Numbered from the stretch's first letter, positions 6,293-12,912 are shown. The stretch: 14,482 nt of DNA from Clostridium sp. UBA2485 (GCF_002341865.1 NZ_DDOV01000011.1:22002-36483), one strand, 5' to 3'. Notes: generated by a model from the sequence alone, not told the origin. Translations and numbers: made by a program.

Positions 6293-8041
6293 TTATACCT
6301 CCTCCGCCATAATTGCTTGTTCAATTTGTTGCTTTTCATAAATATCCTTATAAATACCTTCTTGATTCTTAAGTTCATCATGCTTACCCCTTTGCACAAT
6401 TTCACCTTCATCTAATACAATAATTTGATCTGCTTCTTTAACCGCTGAAATTCTATGAGAAATTATTATAGATGTTTTATTTTTCATTATGTCATTGAGG
6501 TTCTCTAATATTTTTACTTCAGTTTTAGCGTCAACTGCTGATAGGCAATCGTCTAATATTAAAAGTTCAGGATTTTTAATTAATGCCCTTGAAATAGAAA
6601 TTCGCTGTTTTTGCCCTCCTGATAAAGTTACACCTCTTTCTCCAACCATTGTTTTAAATTCTTCTGGAAAATCTATAATATTCTCATATATATCTGCATT
6701 TTTAGTAGCTTCATAAACCTGCTCCATATCTAACTTATCAAATGCCAAATTTACATTTTCTGCAATAGTGGTAGAAAATAAAAATGGATCTTGGGATACA
6801 AACCCTATACTATGCCTTAAAGTATTTAATGGAAAAATATTTATATCTTCACCTGCTATAAATATTTTTCCATTAGGTATATTATAAAGCCTCAATAAAA
6901 GATGAACTAATGTACTTTTACTACTTCCTGTACGTCCTACAATTCCTAATGTTTCTCCTTCTTTTATATTAACACTTATATTCTTAAGTGCAGGGTAAGT
7001 AGCCTTTGGATAAATAAAGGTCAAATCTTTAATTACTATATCTCCTTTTATTGATTTAACTTCATGAACATATTTATCAATAATTTCAGGCTTTTGGTTT
7101 AATATTTCCTCAACTCTTTCTAAGGATGCAAAACCTCTTTGAAGTACATTAATTACCCATCCAACTGCCATCATTGGCCATACTAAATTTCCTAAATACA
7201 TATTAAATGCTACAAATTCACCTAAGGATATGTCCCCCAGAATAACAAATGCTCCTCCCACTGCAACTAATACCACAAAACTTAATGAGGAAATAAGTTC
7301 TATCAGTGGAGAGAACACACCCCATATTCTTATAAAATCCATATTTGCTTCAAAATTATTCTGATTTTCCTCAGCGAATCTTTCAAATTCTTTTTCCTCT
7401 TGTACAAAAGACTTAATAATTCTAATTCCCGAGAAATTTTCTTGAACTAAATCAGTAAGTTTTGAAAAGCATTTTTGAACTCTCATAAATTTTCTGTGTA
7501 TTTTCTTACCGAACTTTCGTGATATAAGTGCAACAAAGGGTAATGGAAGCAATGCTAATAAGGTTAATTTTACATTTATGCTTAGCATTATAAATAAAGT
7601 AGCTATAGTTAATACTAGTGCATCAAAAAACATTATGACACCTTGTCCTAGTGCCATTCTTATAGCATTTAGGTCATTGGTAGCTAGTGCCATTAAATCC
7701 CCTGTCTTATTTTCATTATAAAAATTTGTTGAAAGACTTTGTAAATGCTTGAAGAACTTGCTCCTAATATCATACTCTATCATTCTAGACGTACCATTAA
7801 TATAAATTCTCCACATAAAACGCCCTATAGACATAGTCACAGCTATTACCATCATATAGAGAATTGCTTTAGTGATTGTACTAGTAGTAGCACTTCCTTG
7901 TGCTAGACTATCTGTTAGATCTCCTAAAATCTTAGGTGGAATAAGCTGAGCAATATCCACTACAATTAAAAAAAGAATACCTATAAAATATCTTTTCTTG
8001 TACTTCATTGTATATTTCAATAGTGACTTCAGCTCTCGCAT
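6293..8041 (-). CDS. yheI: Heterodimeric ABC multidrug exporter, YheI/BmrC-type half
   Basis: A 582-residue half-transporter from ATG 8041, where AAAGGGGG (8049-8056) sits 7 nt upstream; the in-frame TTG at 8059 lies in that ribosome binding site and would only add MKGGKL. The membrane domain with six helices covers about 15-310 and the ATPase about 330-582. Motifs, counted from the ATG: Walker A GRTGSSKST 369-377, Q-loop Gln417, canonical signature LSGGQ 473-477, Walker B LLILDD 493-498 with Asp498 where active sites have Glu, and switch His529. The Asp for Glu change is the hallmark of the non-catalytic site in BmrC-like subunits. Together with the FSQGE signature of the partner this gives one degenerate and one active ATP site. 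It is first gene of a two-gene unit with yheH, separated from padR by a terminator. Confidence 0.95.
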   Translation of the reverse strand: MRELKSLLKYTMKYKKRYFIGILFLIVVDIAQLIPPKILGDLTDSLAQGSATTSTITKAILYMMVIAVTMSIGRFMWRIYINGTSRMIEYDIRSKFFKHLQSLSTNFYNENKTGDLMALATNDLNAIRMALGQGVIMFFDALVLTIATLFIMLSINVKLTLLALLPLPFVALISRKFGKKIHRKFMRVQKCFSKLTDLVQENFSGIRIIKSFVQEEKEFERFAEENQNNFEANMDFIRIWGVFSPLIELISSLSFVVLVAVGGAFVILGDISLGEFVAFNMYLGNLVWPMMAVGWVINVLQRGFASLERVEEILNQKPEIIDKYVHEVKSIKGDIVIKDLTFIYPKATYPALKNISVNIKEGETLGIVGRTGSSKSTLVHLLLRLYNIPNGKIFIAGEDINIFPLNTLRHSIGFVSQDPFLFSTTIAENVNLAFDKLDMEQVYEATKNADIYENIIDFPEEFKTMVGERGVTLSGGQKQRISISRALIKNPELLILDDCLSAVDAKTEVKILENLNDIMKNKTSIIISHRISAVKEADQIIVLDEGEIVQRGKHDELKNQEGIYKDIYEKQQIEQAIMAEEV

Positions 8042-8144
8042 TAATTTGCCCCCTTTCAATTGAATATTGTTTTAAAATTTGTAATTTTCTATAAACTCCA
8101 TAATATTATGCTATAATACTTTTTTATAATTTTCAATAATTTAT

Positions 8145-8157
8145 TTCGAGTCTCGAA
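8145..8157. promoter_or_regulatory. Inverted repeat upstream of yheI, possible operator
   Basis: TTCGAG-T-CTCGAA is a perfect 6+1+6 inverted repeat with higher G+C than its surroundings, about 105 bp upstream of the yheI start and next to a TTGAAA hexamer on the minus strand (8131-8136). It is unlike the palindrome upstream of the degV genes. It may bind a regulator of the exporter; it would also lie inside the putative plus-strand transcript described at 8124-8216. Confidence 0.35.
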
Positions 8158-8186
8158 TTTTTCACAATATTTAAATGATTTAAAAC

Positions 8187-8214
8187 AAAAAATCCATGAA
8201 AATCATGGATTTTT
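8187..8214 (-). terminator. Terminator overlapping the padR stop codon
   Basis: A 12-bp stem AAAAATCCATGA / TCATGGATTTTT (8188-8199 and 8203-8214) with an AAA loop overlaps the TAA of padR. On the minus strand it is followed by a T-run. It separates the degV1-padR unit from yheI-yheH and could work in both directions. Confidence 0.82.
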
Positions 8215-8659
8215 AATCAGAATATAAATCATTGTATATTATTTTAAAAACTTCTAGTGCCTCTTCAATTTTACCTCTAAGAAGTTCTCTTTTATTTTCA
8301 AATTCAATTTCCCCTTCTTTAGTTAACTTATAAATTTTCTGCATTTTCTTTTTAGAATCATCCCAATGTCCTTCAACATACTTTTCCTTTTCTAATTTTT
8401 TTAATAGTGGATATATGCCTCCTGTGCTTGGAAGCCATAATCCATTAGTTTTCTCTCCAATTTGATGAGAAATATCATTACCATTTGTTGGACCTAGACT
8501 TAATATATACATAACATATATTGGCAGAAGCCCCTTTGTAAATACTTGGCCTACCGCTTCTTTTTCATTTTGTACTTTACGAAGTTCATTTAATTTTTTC
8601 TTATATTCTTCATATAATCGTTTTTCTTCTGCCTTAATATCAGGAAAGGAATTAGTCAT
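8213..8659 (-). CDS. PadR-family transcriptional regulator
   Basis: A 148-residue DNA-binding protein. Residues about 42-117 form the PadR winged helix: helix-forming YVMYILSLGPTNGNDISHQI, then STGGIYPLLKKLEKEKYVEG (recognition helix) and the wing KKKMQKIYKLTKEG. A C-terminal helix (about 119-145) is expected to mediate dimerisation. The first 40 residues are a strongly charged helical extension, longer than in minimal PadR proteins. ATG 8659 follows GAGGTGG, which lies inside the end of degV1, with 4 bp between the genes, so the two are co-transcribed and probably coupled. PadR proteins typically repress their own operon. The promoter of this operon contains a long palindrome that recurs upstream of the second degV gene, making both the likely targets. 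The inducing ligand is unknown; a lipid or drug signal would fit the neighbours. Confidence 0.93.
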   Translation of the reverse strand: MTNSFPDIKAEEKRLYEEYKKKLNELRKVQNEKEAVGQVFTKGLLPIYVMYILSLGPTNGNDISHQIGEKTNGLWLPSTGGIYPLLKKLEKEKYVEGHWDDSKKKMQKIYKLTKEGEIEFENKRELLRGKIEEALEVFKIIYNDLYSD

Positions 8660-8663
8660 TTAA

Positions 8664-9512
8664 TTATTCCACCTCATAGAAAAGTACACCTAAAAAGCCT
8701 GGGCCACTATGAACTCCAGATACAGGACTTATATATCCACCGAAATTAACACTGTTTGCATTAGGATGTCTAGATATCTCATCTAGAATCCTTCTAGCTT
8801 CTTCTTCTGCTTCACCGTGAATTACGTAAATATCACATTTCTTTTTATCTAGCATCTCATTGCCTATAGCAATCATTCTATTAATAGACTGTTTTCGTCC
8901 TCTAACCTTATCATATGTTGCATAAGATCCCTCTTCATCTACATGAATAATAGGCTTTATATTCAAAAGCTCTGCAATAGTTCCTGCAACCTTTCCTATT
9001 CTTCCACCTCTTTTTAGATACTCTAAAGTTCCAACTACAAAGAAGGCATGCGCTCTTTTTTTTATTTCAGGTAGTTTTTTAACTACTTCGTCAAAACTCA
9101 TACCTTTTTCTATCATTTTAGCTGCTTCTAAAATAATAACTGACTCTCCATAAGATATAAGTTTTGAGTCAAACACATGAGTTTTTATAGAAGGATATTC
9201 TTCACTTACTAACTTTAATGCATTGTATATTCCTGATAATTTACTAGACAAAGTTACTGCAATGGCATGAGTATATCCTTCTCTTTCTAGTCTTTGAAAA
9301 ACCTCCTCCATATCTTTCATTGAAGGCAATGACGAAGTAGGGACTTCCTTTTCAAATGATTTATATATTTCTTGAGGAGTTATTTCTACTCCATCTCTAA
9401 ATTCTCTATCTTTAAAAATAATTCTAAAAGGTAGAACTATTATATTATATTTATCTATCATTTCTTTATTTAAATCTGAAGTACTATCTGTAATTAATGC
9501 TATTTTTTCCAA
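8664..9512 (-). CDS. DegV family fatty-acid-binding protein (copy 1)
   Basis: A 282-residue DegV-family protein. Characterised DegV/FakB members hold a fatty acid while the kinase FakA phosphorylates it for phospholipid synthesis; no fakA is in this window. Family motifs: ITDSTSDL 7-14, PTSSLPSM 58-65, TLSSKLSG 87-94, RGGRIGK 168-174 and the C-terminal HSGPG 268-272. The start is TTG 9512, with AGGAG at 9521-9525 and an 8-nt gap. A GTG at 9521 overlaps that site, and the TTG choice gives the same length and the same MEKIA start as the paralogue at 10247-11095. The two align without gaps at about 69% identity (194 of 282, counted by hand). It is the first gene of a degV-padR operon with a palindrome-embedded promoter. 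Confidence 0.95.
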   Translation of the reverse strand: MEKIALITDSTSDLNKEMIDKYNIIVLPFRIIFKDREFRDGVEITPQEIYKSFEKEVPTSSLPSMKDMEEVFQRLEREGYTHAIAVTLSSKLSGIYNALKLVSEEYPSIKTHVFDSKLISYGESVIILEAAKMIEKGMSFDEVVKKLPEIKKRAHAFFVVGTLEYLKRGGRIGKVAGTIAELLNIKPIIHVDEEGSYATYDKVRGRKQSINRMIAIGNEMLDKKKCDIYVIHGEAEEEARRILDEISRHPNANSVNFGGYISPVSGVHSGPGFLGVLFYEVE

Positions 9513-9557
9513 ATATATCACTCCTAAAAATCAAAATTCCATTTATTCTTACTTAAT

Positions 9558-9607
9558 AATATTATATATCACTACTGATAGTATTATCAATAGTGATATA
9601 TAATATT
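9558..9607. promoter_or_regulatory. Long palindromic operator over the degV1-padR promoter
   Basis: Two 23-nt arms (9558-9580 and 9585-9607) with a single mismatch flank a 4-nt spacer GTAT. The inner arm sequence is TATCAATAGTGATATAT. The minus-strand promoter lies within it: TTGATA (plus 9585-9590), an 18-nt spacer and a perfect TATAAT (9561-9566), so a bound protein would block polymerase. The same arrangement recurs at 11133-11170. Confidence 0.82.
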
Positions 9608-9628
9608 AAATCTAAAATAATTTTTTAT

Positions 9629-9671
9629 AAAAAATAAGGTAGTCCATATTTATCCCACAAACTGCCTTATT
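9629..9671 (-). terminator. Terminator of the small frame-disrupted ORF
   Basis: On the minus strand AATAAGGCAGT pairs with ACTACCTTATT (11 bp with one G-T pair, 17-nt loop) and is followed by a six-base T-run. The stem begins at the stop codon of the small ORF at 9670-9824. This insulates the degV1-padR promoter. Confidence 0.68.
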
Positions 9672-9824
9672 AGGCTAATGAAATATAATTACTATCCTCT
9701 TTAAGGTACACTCCAACTATACTCCATGTATATTTATTATATCCAAATTTAGAAAATAATATATACAACAATGAAATCATAGCTATAGTACAATAAACCT
9801 AGCAATATGTTTATATTTTTTCAT
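9670..9824 (-). pseudogene. Small membrane-type ORF with a frame break
   Basis: AGGTGG at 9832-9837 is 7 nt upstream of ATG 9824, which opens MKKYKHIARFIVL and hits TAG at 9783. In another frame ATG 9780 opens MISLLYILFSKFGYNKYTWS and continues through VGVYLKEDSNYISLA to TAA at 9670, 36 residues. The two frames differ by one base, and a single-base insertion near 9780-9785 would give a product of about 51 residues with a basic start, one hydrophobic helix and a polar tail. A terminator begins exactly at the final stop, supporting a genuine former gene. I recognise no family. Alternatives are two separate tiny peptides, the first acting as a leader, or a sequencing error. Confidence 0.42.
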
Positions 9825-9837
9825 AACGCAGCCACCT

Positions 9838-9887
9838 AAAATTTGTAATTTTTTATGTTTATTTGTTTTATAATTATGTTATAATAC
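9838..9887. promoter_or_regulatory. Promoter-like block shared with the yheI leader
   Basis: Two 15-bp blocks, AAAATTTGTAATTTT (9838-9852) and ATTATGTTATAATAC (9873-9887), recur at 8074-8088 (identical) and 8105-8119 (one difference). Spacing between the blocks is 20 bp here and 16 bp there. The second block contains an extended -10 box for the plus strand and is itself near-palindromic; on the minus strand both lie upstream of a start codon (small ORF here, yheI there). Confidence 0.45.
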
Positions 9888-9891
9888 ATAA

Positions 9892-10003
9892 AATCACATT
9901 TTACAATTATATTTATTATTATAGTATTTTTGCTTTTAAATTTTTAATCCTTAGCAGTGAAAATAGCTTAAATGCATTAGAGTGCATTTAAGCTATTCTT
10001 TCT
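9892..10003 (+). ncRNA. Candidate small RNA between the two degV genes
   Basis: An extended -10 box TG-T-TATAAT (TATAAT at 9880-9885) predicts a start near 9892. The strand then reads through about 70 nt without a usable frame into a perfect 15-bp hairpin (9962-9997) followed by the U-rich CTTTCTTGTT. That would give an RNA of roughly 110 nt. The -35 region is poor, and the hairpin could instead end the degV2 transcript from the other side. Confidence 0.25.
9962..9997. terminator. Strong hairpin, probable bidirectional terminator
   Basis: AATAGCTTAAATGCA (9962-9976) and TGCATTTAAGCTATT (9983-9997) pair perfectly over 15 bp around a 6-nt loop. The plus-strand side continues CTTTCTTG, the minus-strand side TTTTCA. 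It may end the degV2 transcript, whose stop lies 250 bp away, or the candidate small RNA on the plus strand. Confidence 0.6.
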
Positions 10004-10246
10004 TGTTATGGATACATATTCACAAATACAAGTGAAAGAACTTGTACCTTCAAAGTTTGTGAAAGTAATTATTTGTTGTTTATAACTACTTAAACTATTA
10101 AGTGAATTTAAACCTATATTTTTCTAATCATAACTTTTTAATTAAATTTATTAAGCAAGCTGATTTTATTATTTTTTATATTCAGAATTTTTATTAGGTA
10201 TTTTACAGTTAAATACCTTTACATTTCTATATGTATATACTATAAC
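9998..10246. other. Intergenic stretch downstream of degV2
   Basis: No gene can be supported. An imperfect stem-loop occupies 10021-10061: TACAAGT/ACTTGTA around GAAAGA, extended by CACAAA/TTTGTG past a 9-nt bulge. A 25-codon plus-strand frame (10008-10085, beginning MDTYSQIQVKELVPS) reads like protein but has no ribosome binding site and could be a gene relic. AGGTATTT/AAATACCT at about 10196-10220 could be a weak terminator for degV2, but its T-run is poor. Confidence 0.4.
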
Positions 10247-11095
10247 TTATTGTGCTTCATAAAACACTACCGCTATAAACCCCGGTCCACTATGTACTCC
10301 AGATACTGCACTTACATATCCACCAAAATAAGCTCTATTTATATTAGGATGTTTCTCATATTCAGCTAAAAGCTTTCTAGCTTCTTCTTCTGCTTCACCA
10401 TGTATAATGTATACATCTTGCTTATTCTTATCTAATAATTCATTTCCAATTGATAACATTCTACTAATAGACTGCTTCCTACCTCTTACTTTATCCCGAG
10501 TATAATAATGACCTTTATCATCAACTGATATTATTGGCTTTATATGTAAAAGCTCTGCTATTGTTCCAGCAACTTTTCCTATTCTTCCACCCTTTTTTAG
10601 ATACTCTAATGTACCAACTACATAAAAACCAGTTGCTTTCTTTCTCATCTCTGGTAACTTAGCAACTACTTCATCAAAGCTTGTCCCACTTTTTATCATT
10701 TCAGCACACTCCATAGCTATTGCTCCATGTGCATAAGAAATTATTTTTGAATCAAAGACATAGCTTTTTATAGTTGGATGATTTTCACTTGCAAGTTTAA
10801 CAGCATTATAAAGTCCTGATAATTGACTAGATAATGTGATTATAATAGCATGAGTATAGTTTTCACTTTCTAACTTTTTAAATGTATCTTCCATATCTTT
10901 CATTGATGGCAAAGAAGATGTTGGTATTTCTTTATGTAGATTTTCACATATTTCCTTCGTTGTTATATCTACTCCATCACTAAACTCTCTGTCCTTATAT
11001 ATAATTCTGAAGGGAAGCATATTTATATTATATTTTTCTACAAATTCTTTTGATAAATCACTCGAGCTATCTGTTATTATTGCAATTTTTTCCAA
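10247..11095 (-). CDS. DegV family fatty-acid-binding protein (copy 2)
   Basis: A second 282-residue DegV protein, colinear with copy 1 at about 69% identity. The same motifs are present at the same positions: ITDSSSDL 7-14, PTSSLPSM 58-65, TLSSQLSG 87-94, KGGRIGK 168-174 and HSGPG 268-272. The most divergent stretch is around residues 121-132 (YAHGAIAMEC here, YGESVIILEA in copy 1), in the lipid-pocket half, which may alter the preferred acyl chain. The start is TTG 11095 with AGGAG 9 nt upstream. There is no padR after it; the gene appears to be transcribed alone from its own promoter, which lies in the same type of palindrome as copy 1. The pair looks like a local duplication that kept the operator. 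Confidence 0.95.
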   Translation of the reverse strand: MEKIAIITDSSSDLSKEFVEKYNINMLPFRIIYKDREFSDGVDITTKEICENLHKEIPTSSLPSMKDMEDTFKKLESENYTHAIIITLSSQLSGLYNAVKLASENHPTIKSYVFDSKIISYAHGAIAMECAEMIKSGTSFDEVVAKLPEMRKKATGFYVVGTLEYLKKGGRIGKVAGTIAELLHIKPIISVDDKGHYYTRDKVRGRKQSISRMLSIGNELLDKNKQDVYIIHGEAEEEARKLLAEYEKHPNINRAYFGGYVSAVSGVHSGPGFIAVVFYEAQ

Positions 11096-11129
11096 TATTA
11101 ATCACTCCTTAAACTTAAAGTCGTAATAC

Positions 11130-11170
11130 ATTATATATCACTATTGATAGTTATATCAATAGTGATATAT
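11130..11170. promoter_or_regulatory. Long palindromic operator over the degV2 promoter
   Basis: Two perfect 17-nt arms, ATATATCACTATTGATA (11133-11149) and its complement (11154-11170), flank a 4-nt spacer GTTA. The minus-strand promoter TTGATA (11154-11159), 18 nt, TATAAT (11130-11135) is embedded exactly as upstream of degV1. The spacer sequence differs (GTTA versus GTAT) while the arms are conserved. Confidence 0.85.
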
Positions 11171-11268
11171 GTCAAAAAAGATAAATTTTTTAAAATTAAC
11201 AAATTAATTAGAAAATTTAATTTAAAGTTAACAATTATTAATAATAATTGATACACAAATCTACTAGA
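11171..11268. other. AT-rich spacer upstream of the degV2 operator
   Basis: Almost pure A/T. The only structure seen is an 8-bp hairpin CAATTATT/AATAATTG at 11232-11250. A TTGACA on the minus strand (11170-11175) abuts the palindrome, but no matching -10 box lies at the right distance. Confidence 0.4.
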
Positions 11269-11314
11269 AAAATAAAAGCTTTAGTAATACTTAGATTACT
11301 AAAGCTTTTATTTT
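11269..11314. terminator. Perfect 20-bp hairpin, probable bidirectional terminator
   Basis: AAAATAAAAGCTTTAGTAAT (11269-11288) and its exact complement (11295-11314) flank a 6-nt loop, with T-rich ends on both strands. On the minus strand it would stop read-through from the cob region before the degV2 promoter. Confidence 0.7.
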
Positions 11315-11570
11315 AACACTTAAATTAAATATAATAATTTATCTGTTTAAAGGAAATTTTATAATAAATTTTAGTAAATGTCCATACTTTAATTTAAATA
11401 TTAAAGTTAAAAATATAATTTTTTATAAATATTATATTTTAATCTATTATAGTGTACCTAAAAAGAAAGTTAATATATTAATTATCATATCTGCAGATGT
11501 ACCACTTTTAAATTTACTCTATACATTCATAGAATTGTGCTATTAAATTGTTTAAGTTTACATTAATATG
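11315..11570. other. AT-rich intergenic stretch, possible relic
   Basis: No gene with a start and ribosome binding site is visible. On the minus strand a short open segment (11518 down to TAA at 11447) reads SKFKSGTSADMIINILTFFLG plus two residues in segments; the part GTSADMIINILTFFLG faintly resembles the second helix of YqaE/Pmp3 small membrane proteins, but the start and the end of such a protein are missing. It may be a degraded gene or chance. Confidence 0.25.
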
Positions 11571-11800
11571 AAATTGAGAATTAACTATTGACAATGGACA
11601 ATTATGGTGAATTCTCAGCAAAGCATGAGAATTTTTAAACTGATTAATTTACAGAACTAATTAAAGTTATCTTTATATGCTAATAAAAATAATAAACTTT
11701 TATTAGAAAACAGTTAAAAGCTATGCTTTTCAACTAAACTTTTAAAGAAATTAATTTATAAAAATTAATTTCAACCACAATTGTCAATTGTCCATCCATT
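11571..11800. repeat. Hairpin-rich MITE-like repeat downstream of the cob operon
   Basis: A segment of about 230 bp bounded by imperfect inverted repeats: TTGACAATGGACAATTATGG near 11588-11607 and, inverted, GGACAATTGACAATTGTGG at 11775-11793. Inside are several hairpins: AATTCTCA/TGAGAATT (11610-11633), AAAAG/CTTTT around CTATG (11716-11730) and an 11-bp GAAATTAATTT stem (about 11748-11772). It has no coding capacity. The TGG...TTCTCAGCAAA core recurs at 14301-14330, so it is a dispersed element. No target-site duplication is obvious. Confidence 0.6.
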
Positions 11801-11930
11801 AAAGTTGTTGATTAAAATATTTAATATCATAATTATTAGTTATAAATTAACTTTCAGGTAGTTTATCTATATATAATCTTTATATCCATAATGCAATTTT
11901 AAAATATTAACCAATTTCTTAAAATCATTT
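11801..11930. other. Short AT-rich gap after the DUF1450-type gene
   Basis: The stretch separates the frame-disrupted DUF1450-type gene from the repeat element. I see no hairpin with a T-run here, so the cob transcript probably continues into the repeat and may end at one of its hairpins or at 11269-11314. Confidence 0.4.
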
Positions 11931-12150
11931 TTAAATTTCTTTTTTTATACTTTCGTAAAGCTCTTCTTCACTGTCCGCTTCTATAAGTTTTCCATTAACT
12001 CTAGTGATTAATTTTCCCCCCACATTTATCACAAGCACCTATACATTTATTTAAGGTAGTCTTATGTTCAGGAAAATATTTTTTTATTTTTTCCATTACT
12101 CTTTCATGACCTTCATTGTAACCACAAAAACTTATTTTATTTTCTCCCAT
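11931..12150 (-). pseudogene. DUF1450/YuzB-type cysteine protein, frame broken at a G-run
   Basis: ATG 12150, with AGGAG just upstream and only 12 bp past the cobS stop, opens MGENKISFCGYNEGHERVME and runs 49 codons to TAG at 12001. A run of six G on the minus strand (plus C-run 12016-12021) lies just before this stop. Removing one G continues the protein as CGGKLITRVNGKLIEADSEE and ends at TAA 11931, for 72 residues. The restored protein has Cys9 plus C-x3-C-x2-C (Cys36, 40, 43) and a VNGKxIEAD motif. These are the signature of DUF1450/YuzB-like small proteins with a thioredoxin-like, possibly [2Fe-2S], fold. A redox role near B12 synthesis is possible but unproven. The break could be a real mutation, phase variation by slippage, or a homopolymer sequencing error. 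Confidence 0.72.
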
Positions 12151-12162
12151 TTTTCTTCTCCT

Positions 12163-12912
12163 CTAAATAATGAAAAATATAGTTAAAGTCAATATTTCAA
12201 CTAACTCATTTATTGCTCCTAAAGTGTCTCCTGTTAATCCATTTATTTTATGTTCACAAAGTTTATTAAATAATAAAGTTATAATAATTGCAGTAAAAGT
12301 TAAAATTACTATATCTTTAGGGCTAATAAATATAAATTGTAATAATAAACATATTACAGCTGTCAATACTATATTTGTAGTTTCTATATTTCCAATAAAT
12401 ATGTTACCTGTACCTGTAGATTTAGCATTTTTCCCCATTGTAGCTAATAACACCACCGAAAATCTTGCTATGATAGGTGCTACAATTATTATTTCAGGCA
12501 CATATGAATCTATTGCTAATTTTATCAAATTGTATTTAAATAATAAGTCTAGAATTATAGCTACACAAGAATATACTCCTATTCTACTATCTTTCATTAT
12601 GTCAATAATTTTTTCCTTACCACCCTTGAAAGCAAAAAAACCATCACAAACATCACCTAAACCATCTAAGTGTAACGCCCCTGTAAGAAGCACAAAGGTT
12701 AATACTACAAAAATGGCTGTTATACTAGAAGGTAGATATCTATTTAGTAATAAATATACTAAATATTGAATCCCTCCTACTATAAAGCCTATTATTGGAA
12801 AAAACATAGCTCCTCTTCTAAAATTTTCATTACTACAGTCTAATTGAAGATTAACAGGTATTCTAGTAAAAAATTGGATATATAGTAAAAAATCATTTAT
12901 ATATTTTTTCAT
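12163..12912 (-). CDS. cobS: Adenosylcobinamide-GDP ribazoletransferase (cobalamin synthase)
   Basis: A 249-residue membrane enzyme that joins adenosylcobinamide-GDP to alpha-ribazole (or its phosphate) to give adenosylcobalamin (phosphate), the last assembly step of the B12 lower ligand. Several hydrophobic helices are present. Conserved motifs are FFTRIPV 14-20, the acidic GALHLDGLGDVCDGFF 78-93 with Asp83, Asp87 and Asp90, KDSRIGVY 107-114, and the C-terminal INGLTGDTLGAINE 223-236. The full length matches the family. ATG 12912 follows AGGAG with a 6-nt gap. It lies 72 bp after cobU, a gap that holds a weak ACTAGT-N6-ACTAGT hairpin, and 12 bp before the DUF1450-type gene. It belongs to the cobC-cobU-cobS operon. 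Confidence 0.97.
   Translation of the reverse strand: MKKYINDFLLYIQFFTRIPVNLQLDCSNENFRRGAMFFPIIGFIVGGIQYLVYLLLNRYLPSSITAIFVVLTFVLLTGALHLDGLGDVCDGFFAFKGGKEKIIDIMKDSRIGVYSCVAIILDLLFKYNLIKLAIDSYVPEIIIVAPIIARFSVVLLATMGKNAKSTGTGNIFIGNIETTNIVLTAVICLLLQFIFISPKDIVILTFTAIIITLLFNKLCEHKINGLTGDTLGAINELVEILTLTIFFII

Larger units (their letters stand above)
8124..8216 (+). ncRNA. Candidate small RNA between padR and yheI
   Basis: The plus strand has an extended -10 box, TG-C-TATAAT (TATAAT at 8112-8117), predicting a start near 8124. The padR terminator hairpin at 8187-8214 also works in this direction (stem ending ATTTTT). A transcript of about 90 nt would result, containing the TTCGAG/CTCGAA stem. No good -35 box is seen, so support is thin. 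Confidence 0.22.

Noticed and set aside
4711..6716. Plus-strand frames at 4711-4956 and 6489-6716
   Set aside because: Both are antisense to the conserved ATPase domains of the exporter genes and have no independent support.
10008..10085. 25-codon plus-strand frame (MDTYSQIQVKELVPS...) as a gene
   Set aside because: There is no ribosome binding site and it is very short; at most a relic.
12170..12769. Long plus-strand open frame opposite cobS
   Set aside because: Its length comes from the antisense of a hydrophobic, AT-rich gene; cobS is unambiguous by motifs.
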